NCBI GenBank assembly: GCA_947510165.1
Contig: CANNSB010000001.1
Span: 186,001-250,000, forward strand
From: an uncultured Clostridia bacterium
GTDB lineage: Bacteria > Bacillota > Clostridia > Oscillospirales > Ruminococcaceae
Direction: 5' to 3'
Length of the DNA: 64,000 nucleotides
The first letter of the stretch is position 1. Every line of letters begins with the position of its first letter. Shown here one piece after another: positions 15,546-25,400 of the stretch. The notes below the pieces were generated by a model. The model was not told where the DNA came from. It ran no database searches and saw only the letters and a program-made list of their open reading frames with translations. The position numbers and the translations under genes were made by a program.

Positions 15546-17823
15546 TAGATGTAATAAAAGAATTGCTGTTATATTTATGACACGTATGGAAGGTTCAGAG
15601 TCTATAAATGAAGGTTTATGTTTAACTTGTGCTAAAGAACTTGGTATACCACAAGTTAATACAATGATGGATAATATGGGAATAAGCGATGAAGATATAG
15701 ACCAAATGGGAGAGCAACTTATGGGAATGATGGATGGTGAAAATTTTCAAAAAGGTGGATCAGAAACAATACCATCTGTTTTATATAATATGTTTGATAA
15801 AGATCAAAAAAATCAAGAAAATCAAGAAAAGTCTACTGATCAGGCTTCAACAAAAAAAACTTCTGATAAAAAAAAGAAAAAGCCTATTACTACTATACCA
15901 ACTAGAAAATTTTTAGATGGATATTGTAGTAATTTAACAAAAAAAGCTGAAGATGGTTTATTAGATAGAGTTATTGGAAGAGATAAAGAAGTAAGTAGAG
16001 TTATACAAATCTTGAGTAGACGTAGTAAAAATAATCCTTGTCTTATAGGCGAACCAGGTGTTGGAAAAACAGCTATTGCTGAAGGTATAGCCCAAAAAAT
16101 TGTCAATAAAGATGTTCCGTTTAGACTTATTGGAAAAGAAATATATTTATTAGATTTGACAGCACTTGTTGCAGGGACACAATTTAGAGGCCAATTTGAA
16201 AGTCGCATAAAAGGACTTATAGATGAAGTTAAATCTGAAAAAAACATAATATTATTTATAGATGAAGTTCATTCTATTGTTGGAACAGGTGATTCAGAAG
16301 GATCTATGAGTGCTGCAAATATTTTAAAACCATCTTTATCTAGAGGAGAAATTCAGGTTATAGGTGCAACTACTTTTGATGAATATCGAAAGTATATTGA
16401 AAAGGATTCTGCTTTAGAAAGAAGGTTTCAACCAGTAACAATAAATGAACCAACTATTGATGAAACTATAGAAGTTTTAAAAGGAATAAAAGAATATTAC
16501 CAAATTCATCATCATGTAAAAATAACAGATGAAATAATAGTTATGATTACAAATTTATCTGAAAGGTATATAAATGATAGATTTCTTCCAGATAAATCCA
16601 TTGACCTTTTGGACGAGTCTTGTGCATATTGTTCTTTAAGAAATAAAGATTTAACTGTTTATGAAAAATTAAATAAAGAACTTAAAGACCTATACGCTAA
16701 AGAAAATATGGAAAATGATAATGAAGATGATATAAATTATGAGGTTCTTGCAAAAATCAAAGCAGATATAATTAATATCAAAGAAGAATTAAAATCTTTA
16801 GAACCAATTATAAATAATATTTATCTAAAAAAAGAAGATGTATCAGTAGTTCTAGAACTTTGGACAGGAGTTCCATCGGATAAAATTAACCAAGATGATT
16901 TAGAAAAGATTAAAAATATGGATATTAATATTTCTAAAAAAATTATTGGACAGCAAGAAGCTATAAATTTAGTTGTTTCTGCTTTAAAAAGAAATAGAAT
17001 TGGTTTAAGTAAAAGAAAAAAGCCATCATCTTTTATATTTGTTGGACCAACAGGAGTTGGAAAAACAGAACTTGTGAAAGTTTTAGCAGATGAACTTTTT
17101 AATACAGTTGATCCACTAATAAGAATTGATATGTCTGAATATATGGAGAAACATTCAGTTTCAAAACTTTTAGGAGCTGCACCTGGTTATATAGGACATG
17201 AAGAGGCTGGACAACTAACAGAAAAAGTTCGAAGAAAACCATATAGTGTGATATTATTTGATGAAATAGAAAAAGCACATCATGATGTTATGAATATTTT
17301 ATTACAGGTATTAGATGAAGGACATATTACAGATTCTCATGGTAGAAATATTGATTTTTCTAATACTGTAATCATATTAACTTCTAATGCAGGATCAAAT
17401 GATCAAAATGGAATAGTTGGATTTAATAAAACTAAGTCTGATCTAGCAAAAGATAAAAGTATTAAAGCTTTAAAAGATTTTTTACGACCAGAATTTTTAG
17501 GTAGAATAGATGAAATAGTTGTTTTTTCACCTTTATCAAAAAAATCGTTAGAATCAATTGCAGATATAATGATACTAGAATTATTTGATATTTTATCTAC
17601 AAAAGGAATAAAACTTTGTTATAGTAAAAATATTTTATCTGGAATCTCTAAACTTTGTGAAGATGGAAAATATGGAGCTAGAGATTTAAGAAAAATTATA
17701 AGAAAGCATGTAGAAGATAAAATTGCCAATTTATTAATAGAAAAATATAATAATCAACCTGATATTTTAGAATTATCTCTTGATGATAGTAATAAAATAG
17801 TTGTTTCTACACAAAAAATATAA
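15535..17823 (+). CDS. ClpE/ClpC-like AAA+ ATPase with N-terminal zinc finger
   Basis: An Hsp100 unfoldase that feeds proteins to ClpP. It has 762 residues. An N-terminal four-cysteine zinc finger (CNRC at 3-6, CLTC near 28-31) replaces the usual Clp-N repeats, as in ClpE. A low-complexity Gln/Lys linker spans about 85-125. The first AAA domain has Walker A GEPGVGKTA and Walker B ILFIDEVH; a helical middle region follows; the second AAA domain has GPTGVGKTE and VILFDEIEKAH. Its GAGGAG site is inside the end of pgsA. No CtsR-type operator or mcsAB genes are adjacent. ClpP is not in the window. Confidence 0.9.
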   Translation: MICNRCNKRIAVIFMTRMEGSESINEGLCLTCAKELGIPQVNTMMDNMGISDEDIDQMGEQLMGMMDGENFQKGGSETIPSVLYNMFDKDQKNQENQEKSTDQASTKKTSDKKKKKPITTIPTRKFLDGYCSNLTKKAEDGLLDRVIGRDKEVSRVIQILSRRSKNNPCLIGEPGVGKTAIAEGIAQKIVNKDVPFRLIGKEIYLLDLTALVAGTQFRGQFESRIKGLIDEVKSEKNIILFIDEVHSIVGTGDSEGSMSAANILKPSLSRGEIQVIGATTFDEYRKYIEKDSALERRFQPVTINEPTIDETIEVLKGIKEYYQIHHHVKITDEIIVMITNLSERYINDRFLPDKSIDLLDESCAYCSLRNKDLTVYEKLNKELKDLYAKENMENDNEDDINYEVLAKIKADIINIKEELKSLEPIINNIYLKKEDVSVVLELWTGVPSDKINQDDLEKIKNMDINISKKIIGQQEAINLVVSALKRNRIGLSKRKKPSSFIFVGPTGVGKTELVKVLADELFNTVDPLIRIDMSEYMEKHSVSKLLGAAPGYIGHEEAGQLTEKVRRKPYSVILFDEIEKAHHDVMNILLQVLDEGHITDSHGRNIDFSNTVIILTSNAGSNDQNGIVGFNKTKSDLAKDKSIKALKDFLRPEFLGRIDEIVVFSPLSKKSLESIADIMILELFDILSTKGIKLCYSKNILSGISKLCEDGKYGARDLRKIIRKHVEDKIANLLIEKYNNQPDILELSLDDSNKIVVSTQKI

Positions 17824-17860
17824 CAGTTATTTTGATTTAATTTATTTTGGAGGTGTTTTA

Positions 17861-18403
17861 TTGAGAGTTATTTCTGGAAAATCAAGGGGCACTGTTTTAT
17901 CAGAAATTAAAACAAATAATATAAGACCAACTATAGATAGAGCTAAAGAAGCTATTTTTAGTAGTATTCATTTTTTCATTAATGATGCTAATGTTTTGGA
18001 TTTATTTGCAGGAACAGGACAACTTGGTATAGAAGCTTTAAGTAGAGGTGCAAATAGCTGTGTTTTTGTAGATATAGATAAATTATCTATATCTACCATT
18101 AATAAAAATATTGATAAAACAAATTTGCAAAATAGCTCTTTTATTATTAATCAATCCTATGATGTTTTTTTATCTTCTTATGATGGAGTTTTTGATATTA
18201 TTTTTTTAGATCCTCCATATAAAAGTGGAATGATCCAAAATTCTCTTAATCTTATGGAAAATATTTTAACTAAAAATAGTATTATAATATGTGAGCATAA
18301 TTCTGAAGAAATTTTACCTGAGTATATTTATAAATTTTTTATATATAAAATTTATAAATATGGTAATATTTCATTTACAGTTTATAAATATAGAGATGAT
18401 TAG
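17861..18403 (+). CDS. rsmD: 16S rRNA (guanine966-N2)-methyltransferase RsmD
   Basis: 180 residues from TTG 17861 (MRVISGKSRG), placed by GGAGGTG at 17849-17855; the frame is open further upstream but that part overlaps the clp gene. VLDLFAGTGQLGIEALSRGA is the AdoMet motif near residue 45 (19 residues of it are diagnostic), and DIIFLDPPYKSG is the N-6/N-2 amino methyltransferase motif. It is followed by coaD, the usual rsmD-coaD pairing. Confidence 0.94.
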   Translation: MRVISGKSRGTVLSEIKTNNIRPTIDRAKEAIFSSIHFFINDANVLDLFAGTGQLGIEALSRGANSCVFVDIDKLSISTINKNIDKTNLQNSSFIINQSYDVFLSSYDGVFDIIFLDPPYKSGMIQNSLNLMENILTKNSIIICEHNSEEILPEYIYKFFIYKIYKYGNISFTVYKYRDD

Positions 18404-18412
18404 GGGAAGTCT

Positions 18413-18895
18413 ATGAAAATAGGAATTTATCCTGGTAGTTTTGATCCTATAACTGTTGGTCATTTAGATATTATAGATAGAGCAATTAAAATATTTGATA
18501 AATTAATAATATTATTGTCATTTAATCCAAATAAAAAAAAATTTTTTTCATTAGATCAAAAGAAAAATATGATAATAAATTCAATTGATAATTTTAAATC
18601 TAAAAATATTATTATAGATGTTTGGGATGGTTTATTAATTGATTATATGAAGTTGAATAGTATATATTTTTTAGTAAAAGGTATTAGAAATATATCAGAC
18701 TTTGATTATGAATATACTATGCATTTGTGTAATAAAAATTTATATTCTAAATTAGATACAATTTTTTTAATGTCAAATCCTGAAAATATCCATATAAGCT
18801 CTAGCTTAGTTAGAGAAATCATTTCTATGAATGGAGATATAAGAAACTTTGTATCTCATAATGCTTATCAAATTATAAAAAGCTATATTAAATAA
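18413..18895 (+). CDS. coaD: phosphopantetheine adenylyltransferase
   Basis: Penultimate step of coenzyme A synthesis: transfers AMP from ATP to 4'-phosphopantetheine. It has 160 residues. The nucleotidyltransferase motif is YPGSFDPITVGHLDII (TVGH at 16-19), with KGIRN in the middle and ISSSLVREI near residue 127. It starts 9 bases after rsmD. Confidence 0.96.
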   Translation: MKIGIYPGSFDPITVGHLDIIDRAIKIFDKLIILLSFNPNKKKFFSLDQKKNMIINSIDNFKSKNIIIDVWDGLLIDYMKLNSIYFLVKGIRNISDFDYEYTMHLCNKNLYSKLDTIFLMSNPENIHISSSLVREIISMNGDIRNFVSHNAYQIIKSYIK

Positions 18896-18919
18896 ATAAT
18901 ATTAGTTAGGATGGTTTTT

Positions 18920-19369
18920 ATGAATATTCATGAAATTTTAGATTCTTTGGATGAAACTCTTGATAAATCTTGGAGCTTTCCATTTTCTAATGGAAAATCA
19001 TTGATAGATATAGATAAAATTAGAAATCTTATTGGTGATATTAGAATAAATATGCCTACGGAAATAAAACAGGCAAGGATGATTGTAGAAGATAGAAAAC
19101 AAATTATAGAAGATTCTAAAATAGAATCAGATATTATTGTTAGAAAAGCTGAAGAAAGAGCAAAAGCAATTTTAAATAAAGATGAAATAGTTAAACGTGC
19201 AAATGAAAAAGCAATAGAGATGATTAATTCTGCACATTCACATACAAAAGAACTAAAACTTGCTACAAATGATTTTGTTAATAAAATTCTTAAAGAAGCT
19301 GAAGATCATATGATGAAAAATATAGATAGTATAAAAGTTGCGAGATCTACATTAAATAAGTCGAAATAA
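18920..19369 (+). CDS. coiled-coil ATPase-subunit-like protein
   Basis: 149 residues from ATG 18920; the in-frame ATG at 18911 abuts its own AGG site. The body (about 45-125) is a highly charged helix rich in Glu, Lys, Arg and Ala, like the stalk subunits of F/V-type ATPases. Proteins of this type often follow coaD in Clostridia and are annotated as ATPases without evidence. No membrane helix, Walker motif or catalytic residue is visible. It may be a DivIVA-like or stalk-like scaffold. It is the last gene before the tRNA-Ser unit. Confidence 0.7.
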   Translation: MNIHEILDSLDETLDKSWSFPFSNGKSLIDIDKIRNLIGDIRINMPTEIKQARMIVEDRKQIIEDSKIESDIIVRKAEERAKAILNKDEIVKRANEKAIEMINSAHSHTKELKLATNDFVNKILKEAEDHMMKNIDSIKVARSTLNKSK

Positions 19370-19380
19370 AATATATCTTA

Positions 19381-19409
19381 TTGACAAAATTATATTTATA
19401 TGTTATAAT
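19381..19409 (+). promoter_or_regulatory. consensus promoter of tRNA-Ser
   Basis: Perfect TTGACA (19381-19386), 17-base spacer and perfect TATAAT (19404-19409), 17 bases before the tRNA 5' end. Confidence 0.85.
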
Positions 19410-19426
19410 TTTATTTGTTATCTTTT

Positions 19427-19518
19427 GGAGAGGTGGCTGAGCTGGTTGAAGGCGCACGACTGGAACTCGTGTGTGCGTTAATAGCGTACCAAGGGTTCGA
19501 ACCCCTTTCTCTCCGCCA
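19427..19518 (+). tRNA. tRNA-Ser (anticodon GGA)
   Basis: The 7-bp acceptor GGAGAGG pairs with TCTCTCC (one G-T), the discriminator is G, and CCA is encoded (19516-19518). The anticodon loop reads CTGGAAC-like with GGA, decoding UCC/UCU. A long variable arm and the T-loop GGTTCGAACCCC support a class II serine tRNA. Confidence 0.96.
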
Positions 19519-19523
19519 AATAT

Positions 19524-19559
19524 AAAACGCTACTGGTAATTAGTAGTGTTTTATTATTT
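19524..19559 (+). terminator. tRNA-Ser terminator
   Basis: AAAACGCTACT pairs with AGTAGTGTTTT across a 7-nt loop, followed by a T-rich tract, just downstream of the encoded CCA. Confidence 0.75.
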
Positions 19560-19577
19560 TATTTTGGAGGAAAATTT

Positions 19578-20243
19578 ATGTCTAATCGAATTTATTTAAA
19601 TAATAATGAATTAAAGAATCCTAAAATTAATATTGAAAATAGATATAATAAAAAATCTTCTTCTAAAAATTATACTAGAGAATATTATAATAAAAATAAT
19701 TATAATAAGAATATTTTTAAATTACAACAATCTAATTTAAATAATAATAGATATAAAAATAAAAGAAAAAAAAGAGCATATAAATTTTTAATCTTTAGAT
19801 TTATTGTTTTAATATTTATTATTATTTTAATATTAACTTTTTTATTTAAACTTAATTCTAATAATTATATAAAAGATTATAACTCAATTATTCCATCTTT
19901 AGAGATTAATACTAATCAATCAGAATATAATAATAATTTAATTAAATTATATTTTTCAAATGATATTATTATTAATAGTAGTGATAAAATTATACCTTTA
20001 TATATATCAAATTCTTGGAAAAATAATTTTCCAATATCTATAGAAATATTTTCTGAGAATAATATTTCTATATATAAATCTGGTTCTATAATGCCTAATC
20101 AATATCTAAAAGAAATTCCTATGATTGATAATTTACATATTGGTAAAAATAAAATTATTATACATATATATTCATATGATATAAATAATAAAAATATTAT
20201 TGGAACAATAAAGAAAATGATTAATATAGAAGTAAAAAATTAA
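19578..20243 (+). CDS. unknown single-pass membrane protein
   Basis: 221 residues, GGAGG before the ATG. Residues 1-65 are hydrophilic, dominated by Asn, Lys, Tyr and Arg. A membrane helix lies at about 69-90 and a 130-residue outer domain follows, with alternating strands (for example SDKIIPLYISNSWKNNFPIS) suggesting a beta-sandwich. Orientation by the positive-inside rule puts the basic N terminus in the cytoplasm. I do not recognise it. It stands between the tRNA-Ser unit and a shared terminator, so it is a one-gene unit or depends on readthrough. Confidence 0.65.
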   Translation: MSNRIYLNNNELKNPKINIENRYNKKSSSKNYTREYYNKNNYNKNIFKLQQSNLNNNRYKNKRKKRAYKFLIFRFIVLIFIIILILTFLFKLNSNNYIKDYNSIIPSLEINTNQSEYNNNLIKLYFSNDIIINSSDKIIPLYISNSWKNNFPISIEIFSENNISIYKSGSIMPNQYLKEIPMIDNLHIGKNKIIIHIYSYDINNKNIIGTIKKMINIEVKN

Positions 20244-20245
20244 TT

Positions 20246-20304
20246 GATGATTTATAAAAAAAACACTATTCATATAATGAATAGTGTTTTTTTTATAAAT
20301 CATC
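20246..20304. terminator. bidirectional terminator, perfect 28-bp hairpin
   Basis: Arms 20246-20273 and 20277-20304 are perfectly complementary with a 3-nt loop, and contain A8 and T8 runs on either side. It serves the convergent genes ending at 20243 (+) and 20293 (-), and its right arm includes the last codons and stop of the minus-strand gene. Confidence 0.85.
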
Positions 20305-20454
20305 AACATCCTGTATAGGTTTTTCATTTTTATCAATAGGTATACCAGTATAACTTCCAAAAGGATCATTTTTAGCAGGTTGTTGATTTATTAGATTTTT
20401 TATAATAGGATTATCCATTACTGATTTATTAGTTTTATGATCATTTTTATTCAT
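20293..20454 (-). CDS. 53-residue small acidic-tailed protein downstream of typA
   Basis: Too short for usual ORF cutoffs. The ATG at 20454 has AGAGGTG 7 bases upstream, the frame is uninterrupted and ends at TAA. The peptide begins MNKNDHKTNKSVMDN, has the core DPFGSYTGIPIDKNEKP near residues 31-47 and ends QDVDDL. It is polar, with no membrane segment. I have the impression of similar small proteins with a GSYTG core and an acidic tail in Clostridia, but cannot confirm. It starts 43 bases after typA stops, on the same strand, so it is probably cotranscribed. Confidence 0.72.
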   Translation of the reverse strand: MNKNDHKTNKSVMDNPIIKNLINQQPAKNDPFGSYTGIPIDKNEKPIQDVDDL

Positions 20455-20497
20455 AATAACACCTCTTTCAGTAATATTATGTGATAAAATATTATAA

Positions 20498-22309
20498 TTA
20501 TTTATTTGATTTTGATCTTAATTGTGTATTAAGAATTTGTTTTCTAATTCTTATATTTTTAGGCGTAACTTCTAAGAATTCATCCTGTGCAAGATTTTCT
20601 AAAGCTTCTTCTAAACTTAAATTTTTAGGTGTTATAAGTCTTAAAGCATCATCAGTTCCAGAAGCACGCATATTTGTTACTTGTTTCTTTTTACAAACAT
20701 TTACAACCATGTCTTCTGATTTAGGGGAAAAACCAACAACCATTCCTTGATAAACTTTTGTTCCAGGAGAGATATATAATGTACCTCTACTTTGGGCATT
20801 ATATAGACCATATGTTACCGCTTCTCCGGTTTCAAAAGATATTAAAGAACCATTTGTTCTAGTGGTAATATCTCCTTTATATGGTTGATATTCATGAAAA
20901 ACTGAATTTAAAATTCCTTCACCTTTTGTATCTGTTAAAAATTGACTTCTATATCCAAATAATCCTCTAGATGGTATAAGAAATTCCATTTTTGTTCTAC
21001 TTCCTTGAGGATTCATAGATATAAGTTCTGATTTTCTAAGTCCCATTTTTTCCATAATAGTTCCAACATATTCTTCTGGGACATCAATAGTTAATAACTC
21101 TATAGGTTCATTTTTATGACCATCTATAGTTTTATATAAAACTCTTGGTGTACTTACAGCAAGCTCAAATCCTTCTCTTCTCATAGTTTCAATAAGGATA
21201 GAAAAATGCATTTCTCCACGGCCAGAAACTATAAATTTATCTGCTTTTTCTGAATCTTCAACTCTAAGTGAAACATCTTTTAAAAGTTCTTTAAAAAGTC
21301 TATCCCTTAATTGTCTAGAAGTTACAAATTTTCCTTCTGTTCCTGCAAAAGGGCTATCATTTACTGAAAATGTCATCTCTAAAGTTGGAGCTGTGATATT
21401 TGCAAAAGGAATAGGTTCTGGATTATCTAAAGAGCATATTGTATTTCCGATGGTTACATTTTCTATACCTGAAAAACAAACTATCTCACCAACAGATGCA
21501 TCTTCAGTTTGTTCTCTTTTTAGCCCTTCTATTTTATAAATATTTACAATTTTTGATTTATAATCTTTTTCTTCGCCTATAAAATTACATACCATAACAT
21601 CCTGATTTGATTTTATTTGACCTCGTTCTATCTTTCCGATTCCTAAACGACCCACATATTCGTTATAGTCTATAGATGAAACTAATACTTGTAAAGGCGC
21701 ATTTTCATCACCTTCAGGAGATGGTATATAATTTAAAATTGTATCAAATAATGGAATTAAATTATCTGATTTTTCATTAAAATCAAATGATGCTGTTCCT
21801 TCTCTACCTGAACAATATAGTATTGGACTTTCTAACTGTTCTTCATCTGCATCTAAATCTAATAAAAGTTCTAAAACTTCATCTCCAACTTGATCTAGTC
21901 TAGCATCAGGTCTGTCAATTTTATTAACTACCACTATTATTTTGTGTTTTAATTCTAAAGCTTTTTGCAAAACAAATCTAGTCTGTGGCATTGTTCCTTC
22001 AGCTGCATCAACTAATAGAATAACACCATCTACCATTTTAAGGATTCTTTCAACTTCACCACTAAAATCAGCATGTCCAGGTGTGTCTATGATATTTATT
22101 TTAACATCATTATATCGAACTGCTGTATTTTTAGCGACAATTGTTATACCTCTTTCCTTTTCTAAATCATTAGAGTCCATAACTCTTTCATCAACAACTT
22201 GATTGTCTCTAAAAGTTCCACTTTGTCTTAACATTTGGTCCACCAGTGTCGTTTTACCATGGTCAACGTGTGCTATTATAGCAATATTTCTTAAATCTTT
22301 TCTAATCAA
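20498..22309 (-). CDS. typA: ribosome-binding GTPase TypA/BipA
   Basis: A translational GTPase involved in stress adaptation and ribosome assembly. It has 603 residues from TTG 22309 (MIRKDLRNIAIIAHVDHGKT), placed by GGAGG 8 bases upstream. P-loop AHVDHGKT, switch II DTPGHADF and NKIDRPDA are present; EF-Tu-like domain II, two EF-G-like domains and the TypA-specific C-terminal region (GLFGYRSQFLTDTKGEG) follow. Full length. Confidence 0.96.
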   Translation of the reverse strand: MIRKDLRNIAIIAHVDHGKTTLVDQMLRQSGTFRDNQVVDERVMDSNDLEKERGITIVAKNTAVRYNDVKINIIDTPGHADFSGEVERILKMVDGVILLVDAAEGTMPQTRFVLQKALELKHKIIVVVNKIDRPDARLDQVGDEVLELLLDLDADEEQLESPILYCSGREGTASFDFNEKSDNLIPLFDTILNYIPSPEGDENAPLQVLVSSIDYNEYVGRLGIGKIERGQIKSNQDVMVCNFIGEEKDYKSKIVNIYKIEGLKREQTEDASVGEIVCFSGIENVTIGNTICSLDNPEPIPFANITAPTLEMTFSVNDSPFAGTEGKFVTSRQLRDRLFKELLKDVSLRVEDSEKADKFIVSGRGEMHFSILIETMRREGFELAVSTPRVLYKTIDGHKNEPIELLTIDVPEEYVGTIMEKMGLRKSELISMNPQGSRTKMEFLIPSRGLFGYRSQFLTDTKGEGILNSVFHEYQPYKGDITTRTNGSLISFETGEAVTYGLYNAQSRGTLYISPGTKVYQGMVVGFSPKSEDMVVNVCKKKQVTNMRASGTDDALRLITPKNLSLEEALENLAQDEFLEVTPKNIRIRKQILNTQLRSKSNK

Positions 22310-22337
22310 AATATAAACCTCCAATTTCTACTGATAT

Positions 22338-22366
22338 ATTATACTATTTTTAGAAGTATTTTTAAA
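22338..22366 (-). promoter_or_regulatory. predicted typA promoter
   Basis: On the minus strand TTTAAA (22361-22366), 17-base spacer and TATAAT (22338-22343), about 30 bases before the start codon. The -35 is weak. Confidence 0.4.
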
Positions 22367-22390
22367 GTCTTTTTATAAATATAAATAAAA

Positions 22391-22430
22391 AATAAAAAGT
22401 CAGAAAGTAATTAACTACTGACTTTTTATT
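22391..22430 (-). terminator. terminator of the giant surface-protein gene
   Basis: Perfect 13-bp stem, 22391-22403 with 22418-22430, followed on the minus strand by A/T-rich DNA. It separates the giant gene from typA. Confidence 0.75.
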
Positions 22431-22457
22431 TTGTTGATTTAATTTATTTTATTTATT

Positions 22458-25400
22458 TTATTTATTTTCTTCAATATCTTCAATATCTTCAATATCTTCA
22501 TCGTGTTTTTTCTTAAAGAAGAAAAATCCTATTATTGTCATAAATCCTGTTAATAAAGAAGATAAAACATTTGATTTATCTGAAGTTGATGGGTTAGTTG
22601 TATCTTTATTAGGTTTAGAAGAATCTGGATTTGGTTTTGTATCTGGAGTAGGATCTGGGTCTGGAATTGGATCTATAATAGATGGTTTAGCTTTAATTGT
22701 AATCTCAATACTTTTTATAATTCGTCCATCTGATCCAAGTATATCTACAGTTGTTGTGCCACTAGATATACCTGTTATAGTTCCATCTTCTGATACAGTT
22801 AAGATACTCATATTATTTGACTTAAATCTAAGTTTTTCAGTAGATACATCTGGATTAATAGTATAGTTTAATTTTGCATTTTCTCCAACTTTAATATCTA
22901 ATAAATTAGTATCATTAAGTGTTATATCATTTATGGGTTGTTTAGCTTCAATATCTATAGTATAAGTTTTTTTTGTGATTCCATCTTCTGCAGTAACAGT
23001 TATTTCAAATGTATTTATACCAATAACTAAATCTTTTTTTCCAAGATCATCGATTTTTATTGTAGCATCGTTATCCATAGTTTTAGCATTAATATTTACT
23101 TTTTTTGTAGTATAACCAGCATTAATAGAATACTTTAAGACAGTTGGGTCAAATTTAGGTGATAAAGGAAATTCAGATTTAAGGTTTTTAAAAGTATTTC
23201 CAGCATCAGTAACTATTATGGATGATAGGGAAGCATCAGAATTTTTATTTACAGTAATATTTATTGTATAAGTTATGGTACTTCCATCTGTTGCTAGAGT
23301 TATAATTTCAATTTTATTTAAACCTGTTTTTAAAGTTTTATTTCCTAGTCCTGTTATAGTAGTTCCACTGTCTATAGTGTTTCCTTCAATTAAAATAGTT
23401 TTATTTTTATAATCCCCAGAAAGATCCATTGTATACTCTTTAATTATGGAAGAGAATAGAGGAGATAAAGGAAGATTTTTTCCATCAGATGATATTTTTA
23501 ATTCTTTTAATGATGGATCTATAGGTTTTTTATGAACAATATTAACTTTATATTCTTGTGAATAATATCCATCAGCATTGGTTACAATTATTGTAAGAGT
23601 TTTAGGTACATCTAGATCTATTGATATATTAGTATCAACATCTCCGCTAATAGTAGCACCAATATTATTAGAAGTAGCTGAAATCAAAATATTTTTAACG
23701 GTTCTCTCTAAAAAAACATCATAAGATAGAGTTGAGGGATTAAAAATAGGAGATATAGGAATACTCGAAGAATCATCACTATTTTTTACAGATAATGTTG
23801 AAAGTTCAACTTTATCAATATCTTCTCTTGTTACATTATAAGTATATATTTTTTTAGCATTTTTATTTTCAGCTGTTACTTCTATAGTAATAACATTTAA
23901 ACCAACTTCTAAATTTTTATTACCATTTATAATAATACTTTTTTTATTATCTAAAACATTAAGTTTTAAATCAATACCAGAAGTAGTGTATGGAACTGTA
24001 GATGAATAATCTGTAATATCGATACTATAAGTTGGTGAATAACTAACAAGTTTATTTGTAATATCATCCATGGGATTAAAATCAAAAAGAAAAGACTTAT
24101 CTTCTTGTAAATATATTTTATAATAAATAGTCTTAGTTGTTATACCATCTTCTGCTGTAATAATTGTTTCCCATGTAGTTGTTTGTCCAGCAACTAGTGG
24201 AGGTCGTTTGTGTAAGATGCTAGCTGTAGGTTCTTGAAGTGTTTCAGTTATTGTAAAATCTTCTGTCATTCCAACAGTGATATTATATTCTGTAATATCA
24301 TGAGCAAAGCTAGGTGTATAAGAAAGATCTTTAATACCTTCAGATACAGGACCTAGATATCCATTAAATTTTAAATCTGCTAAATTTGCATTATTGCTAG
24401 CATCTTTTCTAGTTATTCTAACTATATATTCAGCAGTATTAGATGAATTAGTTTTATCCGTAACGGTAACTATAGCTAGACTATTTCCAACACTTAAAGC
24501 TATGAGATTATTATTTCCACCCAATATAGAAAATCTAGAATCTGCAGTTGCATTTATATTTATTTCAGAGACAGTATAAGGAACTTCTAATGTATATTCT
24601 TTTATTGAACTGTCGAATATAGGTGATAGTTGATGAGAAACACCGTCTTTATCAGTAATAGATAATGTTTCTAAAAAAGCAGGAGCATCCTTTTCTCCTC
24701 TAGTTAAATTTATAGTATATACATTTTTTGTATTTTGGTTTTCAGCCGTTATATCTATCTCAATTTTATTTAAACCAACTTTTAAATTTTTATTACCAGT
24801 AATAATTATATTTTTCTTTGCATCATAATACTTTAAAGTAATTTGAATACCCGTTGTATCGTATCCAACTGTTGCAGTATAGTCTTTAATATCGTGGCTA
24901 TATGTTGGAGATAATTTTATTGATTTAAATGTTATATCATCCACTGGATCGAAATCAAATATATTCGCAATATCTTCTTGTAAATATATCTTATAGGAAA
25001 TAGTCTTAGTTGTTGTACCGTCTTCTGCTGTAATAGTTGTTTGCCAGTTATTTATTCGGCCAGCAAGTAGTTCTGGTCTATTATGTGTTATAGTAGCATT
25101 ACTGTCTTCAAGAGTTTCAGTTATTGTAAAATCTTCTAGCATTCCAACAGTGATATTATATTCTGTAATATCAGCACCAAAGCTAGGTGTATAAGAAAGA
25201 TCTTTAATACCTTCAGATATAGGACCTAGATAACCTTTAAATTTTAAATCTGCTAAATTTGCATTATTACTAGGATTTTCTCTATTTATTTTAATAATAT
25301 AATCAGCTGTATTTGATGAATCTAGAGTGTCTGTAACTGTAACTGTAACAATATTTTCTCCATTATTTAATGATTTTGTACCTGTCCCAGAGATAGAAAA

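Noticed and set aside
15840..16247. Minus-strand 135-codon frame opposite the clp gene
   Set aside because: Antisense shadow of the Walker A region; no ribosome site and no protein-like composition.
17801..17860. rsmD starting upstream at ATG 17801
   Set aside because: This part overlaps the clp gene and precedes GGAGGTG; family members begin at MRVISGK.
22441..22468. AT-rich TTTATTTTA tandem as a functional repeat
   Set aside because: Simple low-complexity DNA just after the giant gene's stop; nothing distinguishes it from background.
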